From the NCBI RefSeq assembly GCF_011764545.1, contig NZ_AP022870.1, forward strand, positions 1,534,001 to 1,598,000: DNA of 64,000 nucleotides. The letters run 5' to 3'. This stretch comes from Phytohabitans flavus (lineage in GTDB: Bacteria > Actinomycetota > Actinomycetes > Mycobacteriales > Micromonosporaceae). The stretch's first letter is position 1. Every line of letters starts with the position of its first letter. This document shows, one piece after another, positions 9,569 through 18,352 of the stretch. A model generated the notes under the pieces. That model did not search any database and was not told where the DNA came from. It saw only the letters and a program-made list of their open reading frames with translations. Made by a program: the position numbers and the translations under genes.

Positions 9569-11350
9569 TCAGTAGTCGAGGCCGTGCCCGTACCGGAACA
9601 GCGGGTCGTGGTCGTCGAACGAAACGTCGGCTCGCCCGGCCGCTACCGTCGCCATCGATCGGGGCAGGTCGAACGGTAGCCGGCCGCGGGGCTTGTCGCG
9701 GCCGGTCAACACGTCCAGCAGCGGCTCGTCGCCGACCGCGAAGGTGACCAGCAGGGCCGCGGCGTGCGCGGCGATCTCGGTCAGCACGGCCGGCCGGTCA
9801 AGGTAGATATCCACGATGGACGGTACTGTGTCGAGGACCGCGAGGATCTGGGCTAGTTGGCCGGGCGGGTAGGCGAGCGAGCCGGTATGGAAGAACGCTT
9901 CCACGGGTCCGGTGCGAGGCTCGTAGGGCGCTTGCAGCCGCAGCAGCGCCACATCTGCGTCTTCTGGGCGGTCGACGATCACCGCGTGCCGGGCCACCAG
10001 TTGACGGGAGACCCCGGCGCAGTACACGCGAAGTCCCGGGCGCAGCGGCAGGCGCGCCGGGCAGTCCGGCGCGGCGTTGCGTAGCAGGGTCACCGAGGCG
10101 CGCTGGGCGGCGAGGCCGGCGGCTCGGAAGTCAGCCCGGCCCACGGTCTGCTCGGCGATCTGCGGGTCGACGTGCCGCCGGTCGAAGAGGCCGAGCCTGA
10201 ACTTCTCCCGCAGCAGCCGGCGTACCGATACGTCCACCCGCTGCTGGCTGACTGCTCCACTGCGGACCAGTTCGACCACCAGGTCCGGGCGGGCCTCGCC
10301 ACCGAACTGATCGCACCCGGCGTCCAGTGCCCGGCCGGCGCGGTGCACTGGGCTCAACCGCTGCACCCCCCAGGCCCGCGCCGGGCGGCGCTCACCGGAG
10401 AACTCGGTGTCGGTGAGCACGCCCCAGTCGGTGCACACGATCCCGTCGAAGGCCAGATCGCCCCGCAGCAAACCGGTGATGACGGCGGCGTTGAAGGCGA
10501 AACCGACCTCCTCGTACGGGGCGGCGACCGGCATTCCGTAGCCGGGCATGATTTGGGAGGTGCGGGCCTGGATCGCTGCGCGGAAGGGCAGCAGTTGTTC
10601 GGCGAACCTGCCGCTCGGGTAGACCTGCTCCTGGCCGTCGGCAAAGTGCGGATCCTCGCCGTCGCGTTGTGGGCCGCCGCCGGGAAAGTGCTTCGTCATG
10701 GCCGCCACGCTGGCCGGGCCCAGGCTGGGGCCTTGCAGGCCGCCGATGTACTTGCGGGCCAGCGCCCCGGTCAGCTCCGGATCCGCGCCGAAGGTACCGA
10801 CGATCCGGGCCCAGCGCGGCTCGGTCGCGAGGTCGACCTGGGGGTGCAGGGCCACTCGTAACCCGACCGCGAGGTACTCCTGGCGGGCGATGTCGGCGAA
10901 CCGATGCACCAACGCGGGGTCCCTGGTTGCGGCCAATCCCAGCGGTTCCGGCCATACCGAGAACGGACCGGCCAGCACTTCCGTGTTCGGGTTGGCGGAG
11001 CGCGCGTGGCGGGGATCGGTGGACAGGGTGACGGGGATGCCCAACCGGGTACCGGCGGCAAGATCCTGCAGCCGGTTGTGCCACTGCGCCATCTCGGCGG
11101 GTGCTGCCACCCCCGTAATCAGGTTGAAGTGGTTCATGTTCCGCCGCTGCACCATTTCTTCCGCGGACAGCAGACCGTAGTCCGGGTCGGCGTCGGCGAG
11201 CCGGCCGCGTGGGCCCATGGCGATCATGGTGTGGAACATCAGGCCGGCCTTCTCCCGCAGGGTCATCCGGGCCTGTAACTGCGACACGCGGCGCGACAGC
11301 TCCAGCGTGTCGTCGTGGTGCAGCGGAACGCGGTCCTTCACCACCGACAC
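9569..11350 (-). CDS. Glycoside hydrolase family 3 protein
   Basis: About 593 residues with the GH3 layout: a TIM-barrel part (RMTLREKAGLMFHTMIAM, then KHFPGGG) and a second alpha/beta domain (VTLLRNAAPDCPARL, DIYLDRPAVL). The catalytic nucleophile is the Asp of IVCTDWG. Family members act as beta-glucosidases, xylosidases or hexosaminidases; the GXDLL-type hexosaminidase signature is not obvious, so a beta-glycosidase is preferred. No signal peptide is evident. The open frame continues far upstream, but that part is antisense to the neighbouring glycosyltransferase. The GTG at 11350 (SVVKDRVPLHHDD) is chosen because it keeps the conserved N-terminus and leaves a 105-bp divergent promoter region. 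The GATAAT near 11430 could be a -10 box. Confidence 0.85.
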   Translation of the reverse strand: MSVVKDRVPLHHDDTLELSRRVSQLQARMTLREKAGLMFHTMIAMGPRGRLADADPDYGLLSAEEMVQRRNMNHFNLITGVAAPAEMAQWHNRLQDLAAGTRLGIPVTLSTDPRHARSANPNTEVLAGPFSVWPEPLGLAATRDPALVHRFADIARQEYLAVGLRVALHPQVDLATEPRWARIVGTFGADPELTGALARKYIGGLQGPSLGPASVAAMTKHFPGGGPQRDGEDPHFADGQEQVYPSGRFAEQLLPFRAAIQARTSQIMPGYGMPVAAPYEEVGFAFNAAVITGLLRGDLAFDGIVCTDWGVLTDTEFSGERRPARAWGVQRLSPVHRAGRALDAGCDQFGGEARPDLVVELVRSGAVSQQRVDVSVRRLLREKFRLGLFDRRHVDPQIAEQTVGRADFRAAGLAAQRASVTLLRNAAPDCPARLPLRPGLRVYCAGVSRQLVARHAVIVDRPEDADVALLRLQAPYEPRTGPVEAFFHTGSLAYPPGQLAQILAVLDTVPSIVDIYLDRPAVLTEIAAHAAALLVTFAVGDEPLLDVLTGRDKPRGRLPFDLPRSMATVAAGRADVSFDDHDPLFRYGHGLDY

Positions 11351-11455
11351 GGTAACGCCGCGCCGGGGCAGGCCCCGGCACAATCCCGCGAAGGGTCCGG
11401 TTCGCCCACCGAGCCTGCGCTTCGGAATCGATAATTGCGGCAGGGGTGATCGTGG

Positions 11456-12655
11456 GTGGGATCTGTGGGGCGGGAGGGCCGCAAGCGGATACTGATCTTC
11501 GCGATTCCCAACGACGGGCATCTGAACATCATCAAGAGCCTGGTCCGCGTGTACCGCGACGCGTACCAGTTCCAGTTTGTCCTGGTTGACCGCAACAAGA
11601 CCGCGCCCGACCTCGCGGACCTGGAGGCTTCGGTGGTCGTCCCGCAGGCGCTTGGCACCTTCATCAACACCCCGGCCGGGCGGGTGTTCGCTCGGGTGCA
11701 CGACCTGCTCGAGGATTGCCTGGCGGCAGCTCGGGCGTTCCGGCCTGACCTGATCATCTATGACTTCTGCGCAGTGGAGGGGCACTTTGTCGGTCGGATG
11801 CTCGGCATCCGGACCTGGTGCTCGATCCCTGGGCTGATCGGGCCGCTTGTGGATCGCGTGTACCTCGACCAGTGCCTGTCCACCACGGCTAACCGAGACG
11901 CGCTGGCCGCGATCGAACGCAGGTACGGGGTGTCCGTCCGGCCCGAGCAGGTGGAGCTGATCTCCAACAGCCTGCACCTGCCTGCCGAGCTCAACCTCGT
12001 CTGGTCCTACCCGTCGGTAACGCCGGCCAACTTCCTGGACAACCGGCAGCCCGCCCGGTACCAGTTCGCCGGCTACCTGTCCGACGGGCATCCCGGCCGG
12101 TGCGATCGGTCTGGCACCCCTGTGGTGTACCTGTCGTTCGGTACCGAGGTGATGGACAACCTCTGGCACGCCGAGGAGCAGACCCGGGATGGCGTCCGGC
12201 GGTGTGTGGCCGGACTGGCCCAGCGCTGGGCCTCCCCGGAAATCAAGGTGGTCTTCTCGACCCTGGACCGTCGGGTGCTGGCCGCGTACCCGGCCAACTG
12301 GCGGGTGCACCGCAAGGTCAACCAGCAGGAGGTGCTCAGCCGGGCAGACGTTTTCGTCAGCCACGGCGGCGGCAACAGCCTGCACGAGGCCGTTCTATGC
12401 CAGGTGCCGATGGTGGTCGTGCCGTTTTTCGGCGACCAGATGCTGATCAGCCGGCGGGTCGAGGAGCTGGGCATCGGCATCGCGCTTGGCACGGCGGAGG
12501 GCGTGGACAAGGACAAGCCGAAACATTTCCTCAACGACCGCCTAGCCGACCTGATCGACCGAGCGGTTCGCCAGATCCTCGCCGACGACCGGTACCGACG
12601 CAGCTACAGCCGTACCCCGCTGGAGTCGACGCCTCCCCTTGCCGAGTTCGGATGA
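11456..12655 (+). CDS. GT1-type (UGT/MGT-like) glycosyltransferase
   Basis: About 399 residues in a GT-B fold typical of macrolide- and UDP-glycosyltransferases. The N-terminal nucleotide-fold start is RKRILIFAIPNDGHLN, and the C-terminal donor-binding signature is SHGGGNSLHEAVLCQVPMVV followed by PFFGDQ. The conserved start of the second domain is PVVYLSFGTEV. It transfers a sugar from an activated nucleotide donor; the acceptor is unknown. It is divergent from the GH3 gene and co-directional with the GH15 gene 127 bp downstream, suggesting a small carbohydrate or glycoconjugate module. The C-terminus (SRTPLESTPPLAEFG) looks short and slightly unusual. The GTG at 11456 is used; a second in-frame GTG lies three codons on. 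Confidence 0.8.
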   Translation: MGSVGREGRKRILIFAIPNDGHLNIIKSLVRVYRDAYQFQFVLVDRNKTAPDLADLEASVVVPQALGTFINTPAGRVFARVHDLLEDCLAAARAFRPDLIIYDFCAVEGHFVGRMLGIRTWCSIPGLIGPLVDRVYLDQCLSTTANRDALAAIERRYGVSVRPEQVELISNSLHLPAELNLVWSYPSVTPANFLDNRQPARYQFAGYLSDGHPGRCDRSGTPVVYLSFGTEVMDNLWHAEEQTRDGVRRCVAGLAQRWASPEIKVVFSTLDRRVLAAYPANWRVHRKVNQQEVLSRADVFVSHGGGNSLHEAVLCQVPMVVVPFFGDQMLISRRVEELGIGIALGTAEGVDKDKPKHFLNDRLADLIDRAVRQILADDRYRRSYSRTPLESTPPLAEFG

Positions 12656-12782
12656 ACGTCGAGGCCACCGCTCGGCGTACAGCAGCTGATCGGCGGAGCG
12701 TTGACAATCCGGGGCAGCCCCATCCTGAGGTCGGGCAACAGCGATGCGAATGGTGTCGTGCGAATAGGGTAGGCACGTTTGC

Positions 12783-14663
12783 ATGGAAGCCGGACGGATC
12801 AGTGATCACGGGTTTCTGGCTGATGGGCGTACGGCCGTACTTGTCGACCGGGCCGCCTCCGTGAACTGGTGGTGCCCGGCCCGATTCGACGCCCCGTCCG
12901 TATTCTGCCGACTGCTCGACAGCGGCGGCGGCCACTGGGAGATCCGACCGGACGAGGACTTCACGAGCGAGCGGGTCTACCTGGACGACACGCTGGTGCT
13001 GCGTACCGTTTTCACCACCCGCCACGGGTCAGTGGCGGTGACGGACGCGCTGGCCCTGGAGCCGGGGGCACGGGGACATGAGATCGGTCTGCGCTCACCC
13101 GGGGTGCTGGGACGGGTGGTGCAGGGACTTTCCGGCGAGGTCCCGATGCGACTGCACTACAAGCCGCGCTTCGAATACGGGCTGGTTACCGCCTATCTGG
13201 TCGAGCGGGACGGCGCACTGGAGGCCACCGCTGGAGCGGACCGGCTGAGGCTGCGCGGCGATGTGCCCATGGTTTGCGGGGAAGGCGAGGCGACCGCCAC
13301 CTTCACCGTCCCGGCCGAGACCACCCTCCGGTTCACGCTGGCATATTCGCCCACCTACGACGGGGGCGCGCCGGCCGAACTTGACGCTGAGGAACTGGTC
13401 GCCAACGCCGTGGAAGGTTGGCGCTCGTGGGCCGGCCTGCACGACGACTACCGCGGGCGATACCGGGACCAGGTACGCCGCAGCGCGATGGTGGTGCAGG
13501 CCATGACGTACCAGCCGAGCGGCGCGGTCATTGCGGCCCCCACCACGTCGCTGCCCGAAGAGTTGGGCGGACAGCGCAACTACGACTACCGCTTCGTCTG
13601 GGTCCGCGACTTCAGCCTCACCCTCCAGGCGCTCTGGCGCGCCGCCTGCCCGCACGAGGCCGACCGGCAGTTCGCCTGGGCGAGCCGGGCGATGGGCCGC
13701 ATCGGCAACGAGCCAGCACCCATCATGTACGCGGTCGACGGCCAGCACGACCTCACCGAACGCCGCCTCGACCACCTGCGCGGCTACGCCGAGAGCCGGC
13801 CGGTATACGTTGGCAACGACGCGTGGCGGCAGCGACAGACCGACGTACTCGGCGAGGTGCTCGACGCCGCCTGGCTGATGCGGCACTACCTCGACCCGAT
13901 GTCCCCCGAGGTACGCAACCTGCTGCGCGAGTTGGCCGACCAGGCGGCGATGGTGTGGCGGCGCCCGGACGCCGGTATGTGGGAGGCCCGCGACGCCGAG
14001 CGGCACTACGTCTCCTCCAAGGTGCAGTGCTGGACCGCGCTGGACCGGGCCGTGCGCCACGGCACGCGGCTCGGCGACTCCGCCGACGTGGCCCGGTGGG
14101 CGGCGGCACGGGACGAAGTACGCGATGCGGTGCTCACCCGCGGCTGGAACGAGCGGCTCGGGGCGTACACCGGCGCCTTCGACTCCGAAAACCTGGACGC
14201 CTCCGTCCTGATCATGCCGCTGGTGGGCTTCCTCCCCGCCGACGACCCCCGTATGCGCTCCACCATGCGCGTGGTCGAACAGAAGCTGTCCCACAACGGC
14301 CTGCTGCGCCGCTGGGACGGCGATCCCGCCGGCTTCGTCATCTGTTCCTTCTGGCTGGTCGGCTGCCTGGCATTGGTCGGCGAGGTGGATCGGGCGGGGG
14401 AGCTGTTCGAGCAACTGGCAGCCCGGACCAACGACCTGGGCCTGTACGCGGAACAGATCGACCCGACGACCGGCGAGCAGCTTGGCAACTTCCCGCAGGC
14501 GTTCTCGCACATCGGCCTCATCAACGCCGCGGGCCAGCTCACCGAGGCCGACGAACGCCGGCGCGGGACGGCGCAGCAAGCACAGGAACTCGCGCCGGCT
14601 GGCGCGAAAGGGACGAAGGGAGCACGCTCATCAGCGGACGGCTCGACGGCAGGACCGCCCTGA
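12783..14663 (+). CDS. Glycoside hydrolase family 15 (glucoamylase/trehalase-like)
   Basis: 626 residues. N-terminal beta-sandwich region (ISDHGFLADGRTAVLVDRAASVNWWC) and a C-terminal (alpha/alpha)6 barrel with RNYDYRFVWVRDFSLTLQAL, MWEARDAERHYVSSKVQCW and the second catalytic Glu in GLYAEQIDP. This is the bacterial GH15 type that includes actinobacterial trehalases as well as glucoamylases. No signal peptide is seen, so it likely acts inside the cell on trehalose or oligoglucans. The last 35 residues are low complexity (AQQAQELAPAGAKGTKG) and overlap a decayed SDR gene, so the natural stop may have been altered. In many actinomycetes an SDR gene follows this gene, as the remnant here indicates. 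Confidence 0.88.
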   Translation: MEAGRISDHGFLADGRTAVLVDRAASVNWWCPARFDAPSVFCRLLDSGGGHWEIRPDEDFTSERVYLDDTLVLRTVFTTRHGSVAVTDALALEPGARGHEIGLRSPGVLGRVVQGLSGEVPMRLHYKPRFEYGLVTAYLVERDGALEATAGADRLRLRGDVPMVCGEGEATATFTVPAETTLRFTLAYSPTYDGGAPAELDAEELVANAVEGWRSWAGLHDDYRGRYRDQVRRSAMVVQAMTYQPSGAVIAAPTTSLPEELGGQRNYDYRFVWVRDFSLTLQALWRAACPHEADRQFAWASRAMGRIGNEPAPIMYAVDGQHDLTERRLDHLRGYAESRPVYVGNDAWRQRQTDVLGEVLDAAWLMRHYLDPMSPEVRNLLRELADQAAMVWRRPDAGMWEARDAERHYVSSKVQCWTALDRAVRHGTRLGDSADVARWAAARDEVRDAVLTRGWNERLGAYTGAFDSENLDASVLIMPLVGFLPADDPRMRSTMRVVEQKLSHNGLLRRWDGDPAGFVICSFWLVGCLALVGEVDRAGELFEQLAARTNDLGLYAEQIDPTTGEQLGNFPQAFSHIGLINAAGQLTEADERRRGTAQQAQELAPAGAKGTKGARSSADGSTAGPP

Positions 14664-14778
14664 TCACCGGCTCAGACTCGGGCATCGGCCAGGCCACCGC
14701 CATCGAATTCGGCCGGGAGGGCGCCGACGGTGCAGGGCGACATCAGCGACGAACAGCAGGTGGAGGCTATGCAGCGAC
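14628..14778 (+). pseudogene. Short-chain dehydrogenase (SDR) remnant
   Basis: The reading SGRLDGRTALITGSDSGIGQ followed by ATAIEFGREGAD is the classic Rossmann N-terminus (TGxxxGIG) of an SDR. About 30 residues later in a normal family member comes a segment like VQGDISDEQQVEAMQR, which is present here directly afterwards but in another frame. The gene has therefore lost an internal stretch and everything after it. It overlaps the end of the GH15 gene. Confidence 0.7.
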
Positions 14779-15154
14779 ACTTGATTGTTGATCATGTGTT
14801 GACCTGCTGAGATCGGCCAGTGTCGCTGCGCGACGTGCGGCAAGTACTCGGCGTTCTCGTGACGCTCGATCCGCAGGTCACCGTCGAGACGGCCCGGGCG
14901 GCATTGGCGGCGGTCAGCCAGCGCGCGGGCCTGCCGCCAGGTCGCATGGATCGCACTGCCAATGGATCTGAGGCATCCGGCCCAGCAGAATCGAACCCCG
15001 CTCGTGACCTGCGGCAGCCCGCCGCACAGTGCGCCGGTTTGCCTCAACTCAGCTGGCAAGACGGGCGTTCTGCTTCTGCCAGTGAAGTTGAGGCACCGCA
15101 GGTCACGGCACGTTGCGTGCCTCAACTCAATTGGCAGGCGACAGCCACGCCGTG
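14779..15154. other. Non-coding region with alternating repeats
   Basis: No gene supported. It contains four copies of a 20-bp repeat in alternating orientation (listed separately) and a longer inverted repeat (CGTGACCTGCGG at 15003-15014 and CCGCAGGTCACG at 15096-15107). A T-loop-like GGTTCGATTC occurs on the minus strand near 14990 but no tRNA folds around it. Confidence 0.5.
14957..15137. repeat. Four copies of a 20-bp repeat in alternating orientation
   Basis: Consensus TGCCTCAACTYMRYTGGCAG. Copies: 14957-14976 (minus), 15040-15059 (plus), 15077-15096 (minus) and 15117-15137 (plus). The central and last pairs face each other and could form stem-loops; the flanking CGTGACCTGCGG/CCGCAGGTCACG pair encloses the middle copies. 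This could be a palindromic interspersed element, a recombinase or regulator site array, or the end of a lost mobile element. Confidence 0.6.
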
Positions 15155-15646
15155 TCAGGACGCTGCGTTGTGGTCTGGCTCTGCGGCCAGCCACCCGAAG
15201 TGGCGAGCGGTGTTCACCAGGATGTCCATCAGTTGTGGTGCGATATCGAACCGTTCGCGGTTGATTGTCAGGCTGGCCGCGAGGTCACCATGTGCGGTGC
15301 GTTCGGTGGCCGCCTTCCAGTCCACCAGCATCTCGAGCAGATCGACCAGGGTCATGCCGTTGATCCCGTTGGCAAAGTGTTCTGGGTGATGACGGTTGTG
15401 CGCGTAGTGGTGTCGCAGCCCCTCGCCCATCGCTTCGACCAGGGTCAGATACTCCACGCTGCCGTAGTTCGTGGCGCGCAGTGAGGGCACGAACTTGTCG
15501 TAAACGGCCCGCTCCGGCTCGCGAGTCTTGCTCAGGTCGTGCCGGACCGACCGGTCAAGCAACTCCTTGATCAGCTCGCCCATCAGCTCGGCGACTCGCA
15601 GGCTATGCCGCAGCGTGTCTGGCGTGGAGTCGTACGGCATGACCAT
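15155..15646 (-). CDS. DUF5662 family protein
   Basis: 163 residues, a mostly helical protein with the pattern DLSKTREPERAVYDKFVPSL, MGEGLRHHYAHNRHHPEHF and DLLEMLVDWKAATER. This His- and Asp-rich arrangement is that of DUF5662, often found in phage and bacterial genomes; the clustered HHYAHNRHHPEH suggests a metal-binding, HD-like role, but no function is established. The ATG at 15646 has GGGGGAA upstream. It stands alone, with relics on one side and the repeat array directly downstream of its stop. Confidence 0.75.
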   Translation of the reverse strand: MVMPYDSTPDTLRHSLRVAELMGELIKELLDRSVRHDLSKTREPERAVYDKFVPSLRATNYGSVEYLTLVEAMGEGLRHHYAHNRHHPEHFANGINGMTLVDLLEMLVDWKAATERTAHGDLAASLTINRERFDIAPQLMDILVNTARHFGWLAAEPDHNAAS

Positions 15647-15717
15647 GTGGTTCCCCCGTTGATATGGACGTAGATCGAGATCATGTGGTCGGATGGTCCA
15701 ACTTGGGCTAGTAGATA

Positions 15718-16120
15718 TTAATCTACGCTGATCAACTGTCTTGCCTGGTGCGGGCCGCCCCTGGAGCTGCGGATCACGACGGTCTGGTCACGGCCTCTGC
15801 CGGCAAAGACGATGGTGGTGACCATGCCACGATCGACATCCGTTCCTACGCGGCTGCCGATCCGCTGGAAGTCGCACTTCTCGGCGACTCGGATGGACGC
15901 GGTGTTCGCCGCGTCGGCCTCGATGGCCAGTCCGGTGATGCCCAGTTCGTCGAAGGCCCACTCGGCGACCAGGCGCACCGCCCGCGGCGCGATGCCCTGA
16001 CCGCGGTGGGCAGCCGGTCGATCCCCAGCACGCCGAGGACGAGGCCGGCCAGACACCGCTGGTCCAGGTAGAGGCCGATACGGACGTACGCGCGCCGGAT
16101 AATGCGAACCGGAAGCCGGA
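15718..16120 (-). pseudogene. GNAT acetyltransferase remnant
   Basis: The C-terminal half is a good GNAT acetyl-CoA-binding region: HRGQGIAPRAVRLVAEWAF then ELGITGLAIEADAANTASIRVAEKCDFQRIG. Upstream of the RGQGI loop the frame changes (near 16008, a GGG run) and the continuation does not resemble the family, so the N-terminus is missing or scrambled. It is probably a decayed RimJ-like acetyltransferase. Confidence 0.6.
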
Positions 16121-16524
16121 TGTCGTCACCGAGGACGACGGATCGGGAATGGCCCCGGTGGCTCGTCCGGCACCAGCAGCGGCGGGTCCGGGACGCCGGG
16201 CCACCCCGACGCCACGAGGTGAAGCCTTCTCCGTCCGTCACGCCGCGAGACGTCGCAGCCTCAGCGCCGGCAAGCAGGTCGATGCCCAGCGCGGACACCA
16301 CCTGCCGGTTCTGGCTTTGCGGCACGGTAGCTTCTCTCGGATCGCATGCTGGCGCAGCGCGTCCACGGTGGACTCGCCCAAGCGGCTCGGTGTGCGACAG
16401 CAACGCGCAGCAGCTGCGTGCCGAGTTCGCGCAGATTCTGCGCACCCAACTACCGATCTACCAGCAGCGCCGCGGCTGGTCATCGCGGTCCGGTTCCAGC
16501 AGATAGCTCTTATTCAATGGACAC
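16121..16524. other. Region without a recognisable gene
   Basis: No supported gene. A short plus-strand stretch near 16395-16500 (AQQLRAEFAQILRTQLPIYQ) looks like a helical coding fragment but has no start or partner, and is probably another gene relic. Confidence 0.4.
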
Positions 16525-17641
16525 CTATGGTCCCGGCATCGGCAGAACGTATGCCAATCCCCACTTGCCGGTCACTGCGAAGCGCCCGCCGTCCGGGCTT
16601 ACAGCTACCGAGTAGAAGTTGGTGTCATCGGCAATCGCCAACAGCTCCGCGACCATGTCACCGGTCGTCGGATCCCAGATGGTGACCTGTTCGGCGGCGC
16701 AGACGACGAGTCGCTTCCCGTCGAGCGTGTACGCCGCGTCGGCCACGGTCCCGGCGAAGCCGGTCAGCGTCGGCCCGACCTGTCGCCCGTCGTTCATGCT
16801 CCAGAACCGCACTGTACGGCCGTCGCCGCCGGCCGCGAGCGTGTTGCTGTCAGGGCTGAACCGTGCGCCGGAGATGCTGGAGCCGCCGGGTCCGTAAGGC
16901 AGCTTATGGACCAGGTGGCCGGTCCGCGCGTTCCAGACCTCCAGGTGACCATTCGATGACCCGGTCGCCAGGAGTCGGCCGTCCGGGCTCAGCTGCATCG
17001 CCCACATGTTGTAGTCGGGGATCACGATGTGCGCGCGTCGGCGGCGGGCCGTTGTGTCCCATACGTCGACCGCGTCCGCGTTCCACCGACGCGTCGAACG
17101 TGCCTGCGCCGAGGTCGTAGACGACCGCAGCGCCACCGTCCTGCCGGCCTGGGTCCGTGGCGGCGAAGTGGGTCGCGGCGGCGACTGGTTCGGCGACCAG
17201 CGCAACCGCGGACATTCCAGCCCGCCGGGCGGCGTCGGCCAGCACCGCCCGCCGCCGGGAGCCCCAAGCCGCCGGATGGGTCAACGTGGTCGCGGCCGGT
17301 GGGCCGCCGGCGACCCGCGACGCCTCCCGCACGACCCGAGCCAACACCGCGGCGACGAGGTCGACGACCGGCACCTCCTAGCCGGCGAGCAGCAAGTTGT
17401 CGTCGCCGACCCAGCGTTTCGGATGCGGCTCGAATCCCGAAGGATCCTGACGAGCGGCGAACTCGGCATCCCGCCCAACCCGCACCTCGCCGCCAACCCC
17501 GACGTGCACCGCCGAACCGAGCACCGGCCACCCGTCGAAAAGTAGTGGCAGCACCCGGCCGTCGGGCCGGACGAGCACCGCGACGGTGTGGGAGGTGCCA
17601 AAGTCGACGCCGAGCATACTTCCGTTGACGGGGCGAGGCAC
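16525..17641 (-). pseudogene. Hsp70-like / WD40 chimera, broken
   Basis: Starts as an Hsp70-family ATPase (MLGVDFGTSHTVAVLVRPDG) with the phosphate loop VVYDLGAGTFDAS. It has an in-frame amber stop at 17378-17380 (LLLAG-stop-EVPVVDL). Right after GTFDAS, about a third of the way into the ATPase domain, the frame changes and the protein becomes a WD40 propeller (MWAMQLSPDGRLLATGSSNG, FSPDSNTLAAGGDGRTVRFW, VSPDGGRFAVTGKWG). The missing ATPase portion shows that a large deletion fused the two parts. The N-terminal half is closely related to the complete Hsp70-like gene at 33444, which gives the expected sequence across the stop. An intact ancestor was probably an Hsp70 with a C-terminal WD40 propeller. 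Confidence 0.75.
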
Positions 17642-17784
17642 CGGTCCACTCTAGAACAACGCCGATCGATGCGAACCGTGCGGGACTTCGCAGTCGGTAC
17701 TGAGTCCAATCTCTTCGGACAAGCCACAACCCGGATCCGCCACCAAGGAGCCTAAAACAATCTCGCCGTGACCCCTTGACCTAA
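17642..17784. other. Short intergenic stretch
   Basis: No gene seen. It separates the divergent Hsp70-like relic from the protease relic and may include the old promoter of the former. Confidence 0.3.
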
Positions 17785-17939
17785 CGGGAGCCAACAATAA
17801 GGAGTACACCGCATACGACATAATCAAGACCAGCCTGTGCGCGAGGCCCGGCGACAGCGGCGGCCCGCTCTTTTCAGACCCGTCCGGGACTCGCTTAATG
17901 GTGGCGGGCGAGCCGTCGGCTCATGACGATGGTCATTGA
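17785..17939 (+). pseudogene. S1 (streptogrisin-like) serine protease remnant
   Basis: The translated stretch YDIIKTSLCARPGDSGGPLF contains the hallmark GDSGGPL loop around the catalytic Ser, preceded by the paired Cys as in secreted actinobacterial chymotrypsin-like proteases. Only about 45 residues remain: the His and Asp parts are absent and the reading ends at a TGA soon after the Ser loop. It lies just outside the 3' end of the group II intron relic. Confidence 0.6.
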
Positions 17940-18029
17940 CCATTGGACGAATACGGCGTGATATCGGGGCGGCGTTCGTAGTCCCGTACGGCCCGCCGTT
18001 GGCGGCTGATCCAGGCCGATGGGCCGGCC

Positions 18030-18352
18030 GCGCAGCGGGGTGCCAGCTTTGGGCTGGTCCTTTCCGCCCGGCCTTCCGCCGAACCGGATTTGATGGTTTC
18101 CCGATCGTCCGGCTCCAGCGACTACTGCGTGAGAAGGTGTAGCTGGCTGCCCAATGTGGAGGTGGCAGTGGCAGGAGGCACAGGGCACCAGGGTCTTGCG
18201 TCGCCTGTTCGCCATGGCCTTGGCCCGCTGAGGCTGAAGGGGCCCGGGTCGGCCGAGGTCGGCGAGCGTGCGGACGTGGTGGGCTTCCACCTCGCCCGGT
18301 TGCTGGCAGATCTCGCAGATGTCCCCGAGGTCGGCGACCCGCACCGGACCGG
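18030..18352 (-). mobile_element. Group II intron remnant: maturase C-terminus and domain V
   Basis: On the minus strand, the maturase tail shows the HNH-like pattern CEICQQPGEVEAHHVRTLAD ... RRRKTLVPCASCHCHLHIG, as in bacterial group II intron reverse transcriptases. About 35 bases later comes a 35-nt element at 18081-18115 with the fold of intron domain V: outer arms GAGCCGGA and TCCGGTTC with a GAAA-containing hairpin between. Most of the reverse transcriptase and the intron 5' end are missing; the break is near 18352, where a permease relic begins on the other strand. The maturase stop is obscured by a one-base change. The element is inactive. Confidence 0.7.

Noticed and set aside
11351..12385. 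N-terminal extension of the GH3 reading frame
   Set aside because: It is antisense to the well-supported glycosyltransferase and has no GH3 similarity.
14975..15015. T-loop-like GGTTCGATTC on the minus strand, possible tRNA or attachment site
   Set aside because: The flanking bases cannot form the T-stem and no anticodon or acceptor stem is present.
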